Shown here: positions 13,678-22,362 of the stretch, piece by piece
Layout of the letters: each line of letters begins with the position of its first letter
How positions within the stretch are numbered: the stretch's first letter is position 1
NCBI RefSeq assembly: GCF_041538065.1
Contig: NZ_JBGORW010000015.1
Span: 1-27,706, forward strand
Origin: Leptotrichia hongkongensis
GTDB lineage: Bacteria; Fusobacteriota; Fusobacteriia; Fusobacteriales; Leptotrichiaceae
Reading direction: 5' to 3'
DNA length: 27,706 bases
Translations under genes and position numbers: made by a program
Notes under the pieces: generated by a model
What the model saw: the letters and a program-made list of their open reading frames with translations, nothing else
Told to the model about the DNA's origin: nothing
The model's database searches: none

Positions 13678-16374
13678 ATGTGGTTTACAAAATCACAAAA
13701 TGAAGTTTTAAAGGAATTAAATGTAAATCCTAAGGTTGGGTTGACAAAAGATGAAGTAAATGCAAGGCTTGAAAAATATGGACAGAATAAATTAAAAGGA
13801 AAGGCCAAAAAGACATTGATGCAATTATTTATTGCACAGCTTCAGGATATGCTGATTTATGTATTAATTGCAGCGGCTGTGATAAATCTGATAGTGGATA
13901 TTAAACACGGCTGGACAGATGCTTTGATTATAATGGCAGTGGTACTTATAAATGCAATAGTTGGAGTGGTACAGGAATCTAAGGCTGAAAAGGCGCTTGA
14001 AGCACTTCAGCAAATGACAACTCCTAAGAGCTTGGTTCGAAGAAATGGAGAAGTTATAGAGGTTAACTCAGAAGATTTAGTTCCAGGAGATATTTTGATA
14101 ATAGATGCTGGTAGATTTATTCCAGCAGATGTAAGGCTTATAGAGAGTGCCAATTTACAAATTGAAGAGTCGGCACTTACGGGAGAATCAGTACCAAGTG
14201 AAAAAAATGCTGATTTTATTACCAAAGATGAAAAAATTCCTGTTGGAGATAAGGAAAATATGGCATTTATGTCAACTATGGCTACTTATGGACGTGGAGA
14301 AGGTGTAGTAGTTGCAACAGGAATGGAAACAGAAATTGGTAAAATTGCAAAAATACTTGATGAAGATGAAAATACATTAACTCCTCTTCAGATAAAGCTA
14401 GATGAACTTGGTAAAACTCTTGGTTATATTGCAATGGGAATTTGTGCTGTAATATTTATTGTTGGAATTATTCAAAAACGTCCTATCCTAGAAATGTTTA
14501 TGACGTCAATAAGTTTGGCAGTTGCGGCTATCCCTGAAGGGCTTGTTGCAATTGTTGCAATCGTGCTTGCGATGGGTGTAAATAAAATGTCAAAGAAAAA
14601 TGCGATTGTAAGAAAATTGCCTGCAGTGGAAACATTGGGAGCAGTAAATATAATTTGTTCAGATAAAACGGGAACATTGACTCAAAATAAAATGACAGTT
14701 GTAAAAACTTACACATTTGATAATTTGAGGGATATACCTTCAGAAGGTAGAGATTTTGTGGCAAATAAGGATGAAACTGAATTAATTCGTTCGTTTGTCC
14801 TTTGTTCAGATGCTTCTATTGACAGTGGACAGGATATTGGAGATCCAACAGAAGTGGCACTGGTTGTACTGGGAGATAGATTTAATCTTGAGAAAAATAC
14901 TTTAAATGCAGAGTACAAAAGAGTAAGTGAAAATCCATTTGATTCAGATAGAAAATTAATGTCAACATTAAACGAAGAAGGAGATGGCAAGTATAGAGTT
15001 CATACAAAAGGTGCTATTGACAATATTCTAGTAAGAGCAGATAAAATTCTAGTGGATGGAAAAATTGTTGCATTGACTGAGGAAATGAAAGAAAAAATAT
15101 TAAAAGTTGCAACAGAAATGTCGGATGATGCACTTCGTGTGCTGGGAGTAGCTTTTAAAGATGTGGATACTGTAATTGCTCCAGAAGAAATGGAAAAAGA
15201 GCTGGTTGTAGTTGGAATTGTTGGAATGATTGATCCGCCAAGAACGGAAGTTAAAGATTCGATAACAGAAGCAAAAAATGCTGGAATTACTCCGATTATG
15301 ATTACAGGAGATCATAAAAATACTGCGGTTGCCATTGCAAAAGAATTAGGAATTGCTACAGATATAAGTCAAAGTTTGACTGGTGCTGAAATTGATGAGC
15401 TTTCAGATAAGGAATTTTCTGAAAATATTAGCAAATATAGAGTTTTTGCAAGAGTATCGCCTGAACATAAGGTAAAAATCGTAAGAGCGTTTAAGGAAAA
15501 AGGTAATATTGTTTCAATGACAGGAGATGGAGTAAATGATGCTCCGTCACTTAAATTTGCTGATATTGGTGTCGCTATGGGAATTACAGGAACTGATGTT
15601 TCAAAAGGCGCAAGTGATATGATTTTGACTGATGACAACTTTACTACGATTGTTCATGCGATTGAAGAAGGAAGAAACATTTATAATAATATCAAAAAAA
15701 CTATCATATTCTTGCTTTCATGTAATTTGGGAGAAATAATTTGTATTTTCTTATCAACATTGTTGAATTGGGACTTGCCATTAGTTGCAACACAGTTATT
15801 ATGGGTAAATCTAGTTACTGATACATTACCTGCATTAGCACTTGGAATTGATCCAGGGGATAAAGATGTAATGAAACGTTCTCCAAGAAATCCTAAGGAA
15901 AGTTTCTTTTCGGAAGGTGCAGGAATGCGTGCAGTAATTGGTGGAACATTAATCGGATTTTTAACATTGGCAGCATTTTATATTGGAATTAATGAAACTG
16001 GAATGATTGGAAATCTTGGACAGTTGGAAACAATGGCAAAAGCTGGAAATGAAGCTGCAAAACACGCATTGACACAAGGTAGAACAATGGCATTTATCGT
16101 GCTTACAGTATCACAGCTATTTTATTCATTAACAATGAGAAATAGCCAAAAAACAATATTTGAAATTGGAATTTTCAAGAATAAATATTTAATTTATTCA
16201 ATTATAATTGGAATTGCATTACAAATAGGATTGACTTCATTTGCACCAATTGCACAAGTATTTAAAGTAACAAAAATTTCATTTGAAAATTGGGATATTG
16301 TCTTGCTGTTTGCACTAATACCATTCGCAGTTAACGAAGTAATAAAGCTAATTTCAAGAAAGAAAAGTAAGTAA
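13678..16374 (+). CDS. P-type Ca2+-transporting ATPase (type II)
   Basis: The 898-residue protein is a complete P2-type cation ATPase. It has the actuator motif LTGES (about 167-171), PEGL in M4 (about 286-289), and phosphorylated Asp329 in DKTGTLT. KGA in the nucleotide domain, MITGDH, MTGDGVNDAPSLKFADIGVAMG and about ten membrane helices follow. Cation ligands resemble SERCA in M5 (SCNLGEII) and M6 (NLVTDTLPALALG), while M8 has Gln (VSQLF) where SERCA has Glu. It probably exports Ca2+ using ATP. I chose ATG 13678, preceded by AGAGGTG; an upstream TTG at 13618 extends the frame without a ribosome binding site. A leader with two promoter-like boxes precedes it, and it appears monocistronic. 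Confidence 0.95.
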   Translation: MWFTKSQNEVLKELNVNPKVGLTKDEVNARLEKYGQNKLKGKAKKTLMQLFIAQLQDMLIYVLIAAAVINLIVDIKHGWTDALIIMAVVLINAIVGVVQESKAEKALEALQQMTTPKSLVRRNGEVIEVNSEDLVPGDILIIDAGRFIPADVRLIESANLQIEESALTGESVPSEKNADFITKDEKIPVGDKENMAFMSTMATYGRGEGVVVATGMETEIGKIAKILDEDENTLTPLQIKLDELGKTLGYIAMGICAVIFIVGIIQKRPILEMFMTSISLAVAAIPEGLVAIVAIVLAMGVNKMSKKNAIVRKLPAVETLGAVNIICSDKTGTLTQNKMTVVKTYTFDNLRDIPSEGRDFVANKDETELIRSFVLCSDASIDSGQDIGDPTEVALVVLGDRFNLEKNTLNAEYKRVSENPFDSDRKLMSTLNEEGDGKYRVHTKGAIDNILVRADKILVDGKIVALTEEMKEKILKVATEMSDDALRVLGVAFKDVDTVIAPEEMEKELVVVGIVGMIDPPRTEVKDSITEAKNAGITPIMITGDHKNTAVAIAKELGIATDISQSLTGAEIDELSDKEFSENISKYRVFARVSPEHKVKIVRAFKEKGNIVSMTGDGVNDAPSLKFADIGVAMGITGTDVSKGASDMILTDDNFTTIVHAIEEGRNIYNNIKKTIIFLLSCNLGEIICIFLSTLLNWDLPLVATQLLWVNLVTDTLPALALGIDPGDKDVMKRSPRNPKESFFSEGAGMRAVIGGTLIGFLTLAAFYIGINETGMIGNLGQLETMAKAGNEAAKHALTQGRTMAFIVLTVSQLFYSLTMRNSQKTIFEIGIFKNKYLIYSIIIGIALQIGLTSFAPIAQVFKVTKISFENWDIVLLFALIPFAVNEVIKLISRKKSK

Positions 16375-16411
16375 AAAATTATAAAAAGTTAAGTTTTAAT
16401 TTCGAGAAACC

Positions 16412-16439
16412 TTGACAAATGCTGAAAATGTGGTAAGAT
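16412..16439 (+). promoter_or_regulatory. Promoter of the HU gene
   Basis: TTGACA (16412-16417) is followed after 16 bases by TAAGAT (16434-16439) with TGG just upstream as an extended -10. A leader of about 40 bases leads to GGAGGAGA and the ATG. Confidence 0.75.
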
Positions 16440-16484
16440 ATAGTAAATGATTTAGTTTATAAATTTAAATTTGGAGGAGATACA

Positions 16485-16766
16485 ATGTCAAAAAAAGAAT
16501 TTGTAGATGCTTATGCAAAAGCAACAGGAGAAACTAAAAAAAGAGCAGAAGAATTAGTTAACGCTTTTTTAGGAACAACAGAAGAATTTTTAGTAAAAGG
16601 TGAAACTATCCAATTTGTAGGTTGGGGAACTTTTGAAGTTAAAAAAAGAGCTGCTAGAGAAGGAAGAAATCCATCAACTGGTAAACCAATCAAAATAAAA
16701 GCTAAAAAAGTTGTAAAATTCAAAGTTGGAAAAAAATTAGCTGATAAAGTTGCTGGCGCTAAATAA
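16485..16766 (+). CDS. hup: HU-family DNA-binding protein
   Basis: The 93-residue basic protein is a standard HU/IHF-type nucleoid protein that bends and compacts DNA as a dimer. It has the N-terminal helices (SKKEFVDAYAKATGETKKRAEEL) and the saddle strand FVGWGTF (44-50; the usual first aromatic is Trp here). The DNA-wrapping arm GRNPSTGKPIKIKAKK (from 60) and final helix VGKKLADKV complete it. Homodimeric HU is more likely than IHF in this phylum. GGAGGAGA precedes the ATG. A promoter with perfect TTGACA and a downstream terminator make it a single-gene unit. Confidence 0.95.
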   Translation: MSKKEFVDAYAKATGETKKRAEELVNAFLGTTEEFLVKGETIQFVGWGTFEVKKRAAREGRNPSTGKPIKIKAKKVVKFKVGKKLADKVAGAK

Positions 16767-16795
16767 TAACGAATTTTATTTTTTATAAATTAAAG

Positions 16796-16834
16796 CTATC
16801 TTGAAGATTATTTATTTTTTCAAGATAGTTTTTT
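16796..16834 (+). terminator. Terminator of the HU gene
   Basis: A 10-bp perfect stem (16796-16805 with 16819-16828) has a 13-base loop and is followed by six T. Confidence 0.88.
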
Positions 16835-16935
16835 ATTTTATTTTTAATTATTTAGATAAATATTTATCATGATTTTAAGTTTTAACGATAAAAAAATGTT
16901 TTTCATAATTTTTTTTAGTTTTTCTTTGTTTTAAA

Positions 16936-17040
16936 GCAAAGGGGAACAGTCGCCATCCCCTTTGCAATCCCGGCTTGTCTAAGAATTTTTTGAAAATAAA
17001 AATTAAACTCGCTTTGCTCAAACAGAAATTTTTATTTCCA
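16936..17040 (+). repeat. Covarying hairpin element, copy 2
   Basis: A perfect 10-bp stem (16936-16945 with 16956-16965) encloses ACAGTCGCCA. It is followed by ATCCCGGCTTG, an A/T spacer with AACTCGCTTT, and GCTCAAACAG. It matches the layout of the element at 5754-5845 while the stem sequence differs by compensated pairs. It lies in the gap between HU and the ABC importer. Confidence 0.75.
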
Positions 17041-17210
17041 AAAAATCACGACATTTTTAGTTTAATTAAAACAATTGATTTAACTAAAACAAAAAATAAA
17101 ATCAAGAAAAAATATTTATTAATTAAATAAAATAAAAATTAAAGAAGATTTTATTTAATTTAAAAATCAAAAAATAAATCAAAAAAATTGTTATAAAGGA
17201 AATAATAATA

Positions 17211-17239
17211 TTGCTTTAAAGAGAAAAAAATGTTATTAT
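17211..17239 (+). promoter_or_regulatory. Promoter of the ABC importer operon
   Basis: TTGCTT (17211-17216), a 17-base spacer, and TATTAT (17234-17239) preceded by TGT as an extended -10. Transcription would start near 17246, giving a leader of about 130 bases. Confidence 0.6.
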
Positions 17240-17252
17240 TTCATAGTAGGAA

Positions 17253-17290
17253 AAAATATTATCTAAAATTAGATAAGAGGATAATATTTT
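17253..17290 (+). promoter_or_regulatory. Leader inverted repeat upstream of the importer operon
   Basis: AAAATATTATC (17253-17263) and GATAATATTTT (17280-17290) form a perfect 11-bp inverted repeat just after the predicted transcription start. A smaller ATCTA/TAGAT hairpin is possible inside. It could be an operator or an RNA hairpin. There is no T-box or other riboswitch signature that I can recognise. Confidence 0.45.
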
Positions 17291-17379
17291 GTTAACTCAA
17301 AACTTTAAGAATATATTTGAAAATTATTTTGAATGTTTTGGGTAAATTTGTAGGATAGTAGGAAAGAGAGGAAAAATTA

Positions 17380-18348
17380 ATGAAAAAATTATTGATTTTG
17401 ATGAGTACTTTGACACTTATGATTTTGAGTTGTGGTAATTCTGGAAGTGGAAGTAAAAGTAGTGATGGAGCTAGTACGGGCTCTAAGAAGTATAGAATTG
17501 GAATTACACAGATTGCGTCACATCCAGCACTTGACAGTGCAAGAGAAGGATTTAAGGATGCTTTTAAAGAGGCAGGGATTGAGGCTGATTTTGATGAGAA
17601 AAATGCCAATGGAGAAACAGCTAATGCAAATTTGATTGCTAATAACTTTGTTAGTTCAAAAGAAGATTTGATTTTTGCGATTGCGACAAATGCGGCTCAG
17701 CCAGCTTCACAGGCAACGAATGAAATACCAGTTGTATTTTCAGCAATTACAGATCCACAGGCTGCTGGGATTTTAAAGGATAATGTGACTGGCGTAAGTG
17801 ATAGAATGGATGTAAAACAGCAATTAGAACTACTTAAAAAATTAAGTCCTAATATAAAAACAGTTGGAGTAATTTATAATTCATCAGAGCAAAATTCAAA
17901 AATTCAAGTAGAAGATTTGAAAAAAGCAGCAAAAGAATTAGGAATCAATGTGATTGAAAAAAGTATTGTTCAGGCAAATGAAATACCACAAGCAGCAGAT
18001 AGCCTAGTAAGAGAAGCAGATGCGATTTATTTGCCAACAGACAATCTTGTAGCATCAGTAGTAAGCTTGATTACAGAAAAAGCAACTACTGCTAAAAAAA
18101 TAGTATTTGGTGCTGAAGCAGCTCATGTAAAAGGTGGCGCTTTGATTACACAAGGTGTTAGTTATTACGAAATAGGGAAAGAAGCTGGTAAAATGGCAAT
18201 TGATATTTTGAAAAATGGCAAAAAGCCAAATGAAATTAAATTTAAGACTATGCCTCTTAATGAAATTGTAGTAAATGCAAAAACACTTGCAGCACTTGGA
18301 ATTTCATTACCTGAAGATGTAAAATCCAAAGCTAAGATGGTTCAATAA
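17380..18348 (+). CDS. ABC importer substrate-binding lipoprotein 1 (TrpX-like family)
   Basis: The 322-residue protein starts with a lipoprotein signal (LMILSC, lipidated Cys18) and a Ser/Gly-rich linker. A periplasmic-binding-protein domain of the type found in BMP/TrpX-like importers follows (YRIGITQIASHPALDSAREGFKDAF, IFAIATNAAQPA, IPVVFSAITDP, VGVIYNSSEQNS, IYLPTDNLVAS). It would deliver a small ligand to the permease and ATPase encoded downstream. Family members in Firmicutes have been linked to tryptophan or other amino-acid-like ligands; the ligand here is unknown. A good ribosome binding site (AGAGAGGAAAA) precedes the ATG. A paralog follows after 43 bases. Confidence 0.9.
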   Translation: MKKLLILMSTLTLMILSCGNSGSGSKSSDGASTGSKKYRIGITQIASHPALDSAREGFKDAFKEAGIEADFDEKNANGETANANLIANNFVSSKEDLIFAIATNAAQPASQATNEIPVVFSAITDPQAAGILKDNVTGVSDRMDVKQQLELLKKLSPNIKTVGVIYNSSEQNSKIQVEDLKKAAKELGINVIEKSIVQANEIPQAADSLVREADAIYLPTDNLVASVVSLITEKATTAKKIVFGAEAAHVKGGALITQGVSYYEIGKEAGKMAIDILKNGKKPNEIKFKTMPLNEIVVNAKTLAALGISLPEDVKSKAKMVQ

Positions 18349-18391
18349 AATTTATAAAAAATAAATATGTTTAAGAAAGAAAGGAAAAAGA

Positions 18392-19363
18392 ATGAAAAAA
18401 ATATTGTTAATAATGATAAGTATGTTAATGCTGGCATGTGGAAACAGCAACGATACAGTGAGTGGAAATAAAGATTCACAATCATCTGGAAATAAACAAA
18501 GCTATAAAATTGGAATAACTCAATTTATGGAACATCCGTCACTTAACTTGACAAAGAAAGGATTTGAAGATGCGTTCAAGGAAGCTGGAATAAATGCTGA
18601 TTTTGATGAAAAGAATGCAAATGGGGAAGTAACAAATGCTAATCTTATTGCCACAAATTATAAAGCAGATAAAAAAGATTTAGTATTTGGTATTGCAACA
18701 CCGTCTGCACAAGCATTGGTAAACAATATTTCAGACATACCAGTTCTATTTTCAGCGGTAACTGATCCTGCAAGTGCAAAACTTTTGAATCCAAATGTAA
18801 CAGGAACAAGTGATAAAGTAGAAAATATTGCAGGACAGCTAGATTTACTTTTAAAAATAAAACCTGATGTAAAAAAAGTTGGGGTTTTGTATAATCCATC
18901 GGAGCAAAATTCAGTTGTGCAAGTTCAAGAAATTCAAAAAATTGCTAAGGAAAAAAATATAGAAATTGTGCTTCAAGGGATAAGTAACTTTGGTGAATTA
19001 GCACAAGCTACTAAAAATTTATTGGGAGCAACTGACGCATTGTACTTACCAACAGATAATCTTGTTGTGTCAGGGGCAAACCTTATTACTTCGGAAGCAA
19101 TTTCGGCTAAAAAGCCTGTAATTGCAAGCGAAAACTCTTCTGTAGAGCTAGGAGCATTGTTCACAATGGGATTAGATTATTATGCATTAGGAAAACGTAC
19201 TGGAGAAATGGCAATTGAAATTCTTAAAGGAAAACCTGTTTCTCAAATTCCTTTTGAAACTTCAAAACAAATGAAACTGTATGTAAATCAGAAGACAGCA
19301 CAGGCATTGGGACTGGATATAAAAAATCCATTGTTTAATGGAGCTGAATTTGTAGGAAAATAA
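18392..19363 (+). CDS. ABC importer substrate-binding lipoprotein 2 (tandem paralog)
   Basis: The 323-residue lipoprotein (LMLAC, lipidated Cys16) is a paralog of the preceding protein. Shared blocks include YKIGITQF/YRIGITQI, EAGI.ADFDEKNANGE, NLIA.N, VLFSA.TDP, GV.YN.SEQNS and YLPTDNLV, in the same order and spacing. The ligand-facing segments differ: FMEHPSLNLTKKG against IASHPALDSAREG, and SSVELGALFTMGLDYY against AHVKGGALITQGVSYY. One permease and one ATPase follow, so the two binding proteins probably share a transporter with different or overlapping ligands. AAGAAAGGAAA precedes the ATG. Confidence 0.9.
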   Translation: MKKILLIMISMLMLACGNSNDTVSGNKDSQSSGNKQSYKIGITQFMEHPSLNLTKKGFEDAFKEAGINADFDEKNANGEVTNANLIATNYKADKKDLVFGIATPSAQALVNNISDIPVLFSAVTDPASAKLLNPNVTGTSDKVENIAGQLDLLLKIKPDVKKVGVLYNPSEQNSVVQVQEIQKIAKEKNIEIVLQGISNFGELAQATKNLLGATDALYLPTDNLVVSGANLITSEAISAKKPVIASENSSVELGALFTMGLDYYALGKRTGEMAIEILKGKPVSQIPFETSKQMKLYVNQKTAQALGLDIKNPLFNGAEFVGK

Positions 19364-19412
19364 ATAATAAATTAAATGGAGAGAACAGAAAAGAAAGAGA
19401 GAAAAAAGTTAA

Positions 19413-20558
19413 ATGAATGAATTATTAGTATTTTTACAAAGTCTTCCAGAGGCTTTTAAAACTGGATTTATATATTCGATAATGGTTATGGGAGTGTATT
19501 TGACTTATAAAATACTGGATTTTCCAGATATGTCGGTGGATGGAACATTTCCACTTGGAGGATTTGTATTTGCAGCATTTGCAATGTCTAAAAATGGTTT
19601 TTTTGGAATAACAAGTCCGATTATGGGACTGATTCTTGCGGTTATATGTGGAATGATTGCAGGATATGTGACAGGAGCCTTGCACGTTTATTTAAAAATT
19701 AACGGATTGCTTTCAGGAATTTTAGTAATGACGGGACTTTATAGTATAAACTCCAGAATTGTTGGAATGCCTAATGTATTTATATCGCCGGAAAGAAGTA
19801 TTTATGAAATAATTTCTTATGAAAAAAACTTTATACCTTTTTCAATTATATTTGTAATTTTACTTGTATTGAAAGGGTTTTATGACTATAAAATTAAAGA
19901 AAATAAATATATGGTTAGAAGTCTTGCTGTTTACATTGCTTTTGTAATTGGACTGATAATTTATGTAGCAAATACAAAAGATGTAAAACTTATGCTTACA
20001 ATACTTATCGCATTTATTATAAAAATGGTTATTGATTATATCTTGACATCAAAATTTGGATTTGCATTAAGAGCATTGGGGAATAATGAGCAGCTTGTAG
20101 TAAGTCTTGGGGTAAATGAAAAAAGGCTAAAAATATTTGGATTAATGCTGGCAAATGGAGTCGTGGCATTAGCAGGTGCATTATTTGCACAAAATATTAA
20201 AGTTGCAGACTTACAGTCTGGAGTAGGAACAATTGTTATTGGACTTGCGGCAATTATTTTAGGACTTGGGGTATTGAAAAAATCACAAGTAATAAACGAA
20301 ATTTCCATTGTTACAATCGGATCTTTAATGTACTATTTCATAATAAATCTAGCATTGATGTCAAACAGCTGGACAAGAAATATGTATGAAGGGCTTCATT
20401 TTAATGATAATGTTATAAAGATACTGGAAGTTAAGCCAACAGATGTAAAAGTTATAACAGCGATAATACTTACAGTAATCCTATGGAATGAATTAATTCA
20501 AAAAACTAAAAAAGGTAAGAAAAAAGTAAAATTGATTGAGAAGGGAGAGGCAAATTAA
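19413..20558 (+). CDS. ABC importer permease
   Basis: The 381-residue protein has about eight to ten hydrophobic segments and belongs to the branched-chain/BMP/ribose-type permease superfamily. FPDMSVDGTFPLGGF near the N-terminus and GFALRALGNNEQLVVSLGVNEKRLKIFGLMLANGVVALAGALFAQ are typical of the TrpY-like group. An additional central hydrophobic stretch (about 145-205) carries the charged loop DYKIKENKYMVR. It acts in the inner membrane with the adjacent ATPase. The stop codon TAA overlaps the ATG of the ATPase gene by one base, a tight coupling. Its own ribosome binding site is weak (AAGAGAGAAAA). Confidence 0.92.
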   Translation: MNELLVFLQSLPEAFKTGFIYSIMVMGVYLTYKILDFPDMSVDGTFPLGGFVFAAFAMSKNGFFGITSPIMGLILAVICGMIAGYVTGALHVYLKINGLLSGILVMTGLYSINSRIVGMPNVFISPERSIYEIISYEKNFIPFSIIFVILLVLKGFYDYKIKENKYMVRSLAVYIAFVIGLIIYVANTKDVKLMLTILIAFIIKMVIDYILTSKFGFALRALGNNEQLVVSLGVNEKRLKIFGLMLANGVVALAGALFAQNIKVADLQSGVGTIVIGLAAIILGLGVLKKSQVINEISIVTIGSLMYYFIINLALMSNSWTRNMYEGLHFNDNVIKILEVKPTDVKVITAIILTVILWNELIQKTKKGKKKVKLIEKGEAN

Positions 20559-21343
20559 TGATAGAATTAAAAAATTTATATAAAACTTTCTTCTCTGAAT
20601 TGGGAACAGAAAAACAAGTATTTAAAGGCTTGAATTTTACAATAAATGATGGTGATTTTATAACAATTATTGGAAGTAATGGTGCTGGAAAGTCTACACT
20701 TTTGAATGTATTAAATGGACAAATCATACCAGATGGAGGGAATGTTGTTTTAAACGGAAATGATATAACAAATGTAGAACAGCATAAAAGAGCAAAATGG
20801 ATTTCACAAGTTTACCAAAATCCAACAATGGGAACAGCTCCATCAATGACAGTGCTAGAAAATTTGTCAATGGCTAAAAATAAAGGAAAACGTTTTAACT
20901 TCACTTTTGGGTTAGATGTAAAAAATATCGAATTTTATAAAAAGCAATTGGCAACTCTTGGACTTGGACTGGAAAATCAGCTGTTTACACAGGTAGGGCT
21001 TCTATCTGGTGGACAAAGGCAATGTTTATCACTAATAATGGCAACTCTAAACCGTCCAGATATATTACTGCTGGATGAGCATACAGCGGCACTTGATCCT
21101 CAGACTTCAGAAATAATTTTGGAAAAAACAAAGGAAATTATTGAAAAAAATAATATAACAAGTCTTATGATAACGCATAATATGCAAGATGCCATAACTT
21201 ATGGAAATAGACTTATTATGCTTCATGCGGGAGAAATAATTTTTGATATAAAAGGTAAAGAAAAGAAAAGGTTGACAGTGGAAAAACTGTTAGAAATGTT
21301 TAAAACAAAAGATGCAAAATTGTCTGATAAAGATATATTTTAG
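20558..21343 (+). CDS. ABC importer ATP-binding protein
   Basis: The 261-residue ATPase has all the expected motifs: Walker A GSNGAGKST (39-47), Q-loop VYQNP, signature LSGGQ (149-153), Walker B DILLLDEH (168-175, with His following the catalytic Glu), D-loop ALDP and the switch MITHNM. It powers the adjacent permease. GGGAGAGG lies just upstream, inside the permease gene, and the start codon overlaps the permease stop. A terminator follows, closing a four-gene unit of two binding proteins, permease and ATPase. Confidence 0.95.
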   Translation: MIELKNLYKTFFSELGTEKQVFKGLNFTINDGDFITIIGSNGAGKSTLLNVLNGQIIPDGGNVVLNGNDITNVEQHKRAKWISQVYQNPTMGTAPSMTVLENLSMAKNKGKRFNFTFGLDVKNIEFYKKQLATLGLGLENQLFTQVGLLSGGQRQCLSLIMATLNRPDILLLDEHTAALDPQTSEIILEKTKEIIEKNNITSLMITHNMQDAITYGNRLIMLHAGEIIFDIKGKEKKRLTVEKLLEMFKTKDAKLSDKDIF

Positions 21344-21359
21344 AATCACAAAATTAAAG

Positions 21360-21414
21360 CATAATCTAAAAAATTTGATAATGGAAATTCAAAGATTTAA
21401 GATTATGTTTTTTT
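21360..21414 (+). terminator. Terminator of the ABC importer operon
   Basis: CATAATCT (21360-21367) pairs with AGATTATG (21400-21407), with three further A-T pairs inside after one mismatch, followed by seven T. The loop is long. Confidence 0.75.
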
Positions 21415-21718
21415 ATTATTTTTATAATAGTTTTGTTCAAAAAATAAAAAATGTTTATAATAATTCATAAAACAGTCGAAAAACACTTATGATTTAAATA
21501 ATTCAATAAAAAAATATTTGTATATCCTTAAATTTATTTTTTGTAAAAAATTTGGAGATAATACTATAAATACTTATTATTAAAAAAATATTTAGTTAAA
21601 TTACATTATTATAGATATAGTTATAAGTTAATATTTTATTGAAAAAATAGATTAATTTAGAAATTTTAAACATAGAACTGTTTTGAATATTTTTTTAAAA
21701 ACTATATATGAAGAATAT

Positions 21719-21824
21719 TATAGTAAAACTAGTTTAAAACAGAACTCAAAAATTATGACTATTTTACTCAAAATCTAAATTATATAATTTCTAGCAGTTC
21801 AATTTTAAATGGGTTCGAGTATAT
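21719..21824 (+). repeat. 106-bp dispersed element, copy 3
   Basis: It matches the reverse complement of 179-284 at 99 of 106 positions with no gaps. It contains the palindromes AAACTAGTTT and AAATTATATAATTT and an AGTAAAA/TTTTACT pair. It is noncoding and about 440 bases upstream of the autotransporter promoter. Identity this high in AT-rich intergenic DNA implies recent spread, gene conversion or constraint. Confidence 0.85.
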
Positions 21825-22259
21825 ATTTAAAAATATTAAAAACAGATGTAGGAATGAATCTACTTTTATATTTAAAGTATAGAAATGAGAGAAAACAGGT
21901 TTATTTTTAATTTAAGAATTTTTGAAAAATGGAGTTTAGAAACATAAGGACAGAAATAAAAGGGAATTTAAAAAGATAAAAGATAAGAATTATGTGAATA
22001 GACTAAAATGTTAGAATTGTAAAAATACTTTAAAAATTAATATATAATTTGAAACTGTAGTTGAGATTAATTAAAATAATTGAAATTGAGAAGTTTTTTA
22101 TTTATTAAATAGGAATAATATTTTTATTTTAATTGACTTGAAATTCAAATTAAAGGTTCTGATATTCTTTTAAAATTAAACAAAAACAATATTTTTTCAT
22201 AAATTTATTTAAATTATAATTAATAAAAATTTATGTAAAATATTATTTTTCAAATACTA

Positions 22260-22288
22260 TTGACATTTTTTTTTAAATTTGATATATT
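22260..22288 (+). promoter_or_regulatory. Promoter of the autotransporter gene
   Basis: A perfect TTGACA (22260-22265), a 17-base spacer and TATATT (22283-22288, five of six consensus). Transcription would start near 22295, about 410 bases before the coding region. Confidence 0.75.
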
Positions 22289-22292
22289 AATA

Positions 22293-22362
22293 GAGTGATA
22301 AAATTTCTAAGAGATTTTACTCATTTCCTTTGTACGAAGATATATTTTCGTGATATATCTTC
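22293..22362 (+). promoter_or_regulatory. Structured leader of the autotransporter mRNA
   Basis: Two hairpins lie directly at the predicted transcript start. The first pairs GAGT and AAAAT with ATTTT and ACTC (22293-22322, three unpaired bases on one side). The second is a perfect 9-bp stem, GAAGATATA (22336-22344) with TATATCTTC (22354-22362), enclosing TTTTCGTGA. No T-run follows, so they are not simple terminators. A role in mRNA stability or regulation is inferred. Confidence 0.5.

Larger units (their letters stand above)
16837..17379. other. AT-rich intergenic region before the ABC importer
   Basis: Contains the covarying hairpin element (16936-17040), then about 170 bases of nearly pure A/T without recognisable signal, then the importer promoter (17211-17239) and an 11-bp inverted repeat in its leader (17253-17290). 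No gene is supported here. Confidence 0.6.

Noticed and set aside
17291..17379. T-box or other riboswitch before the ABC importer
   Set aside because: No GGGTGG-ACC-type motif or specifier-loop layout is present; the leader shows only a simple inverted repeat further upstream.
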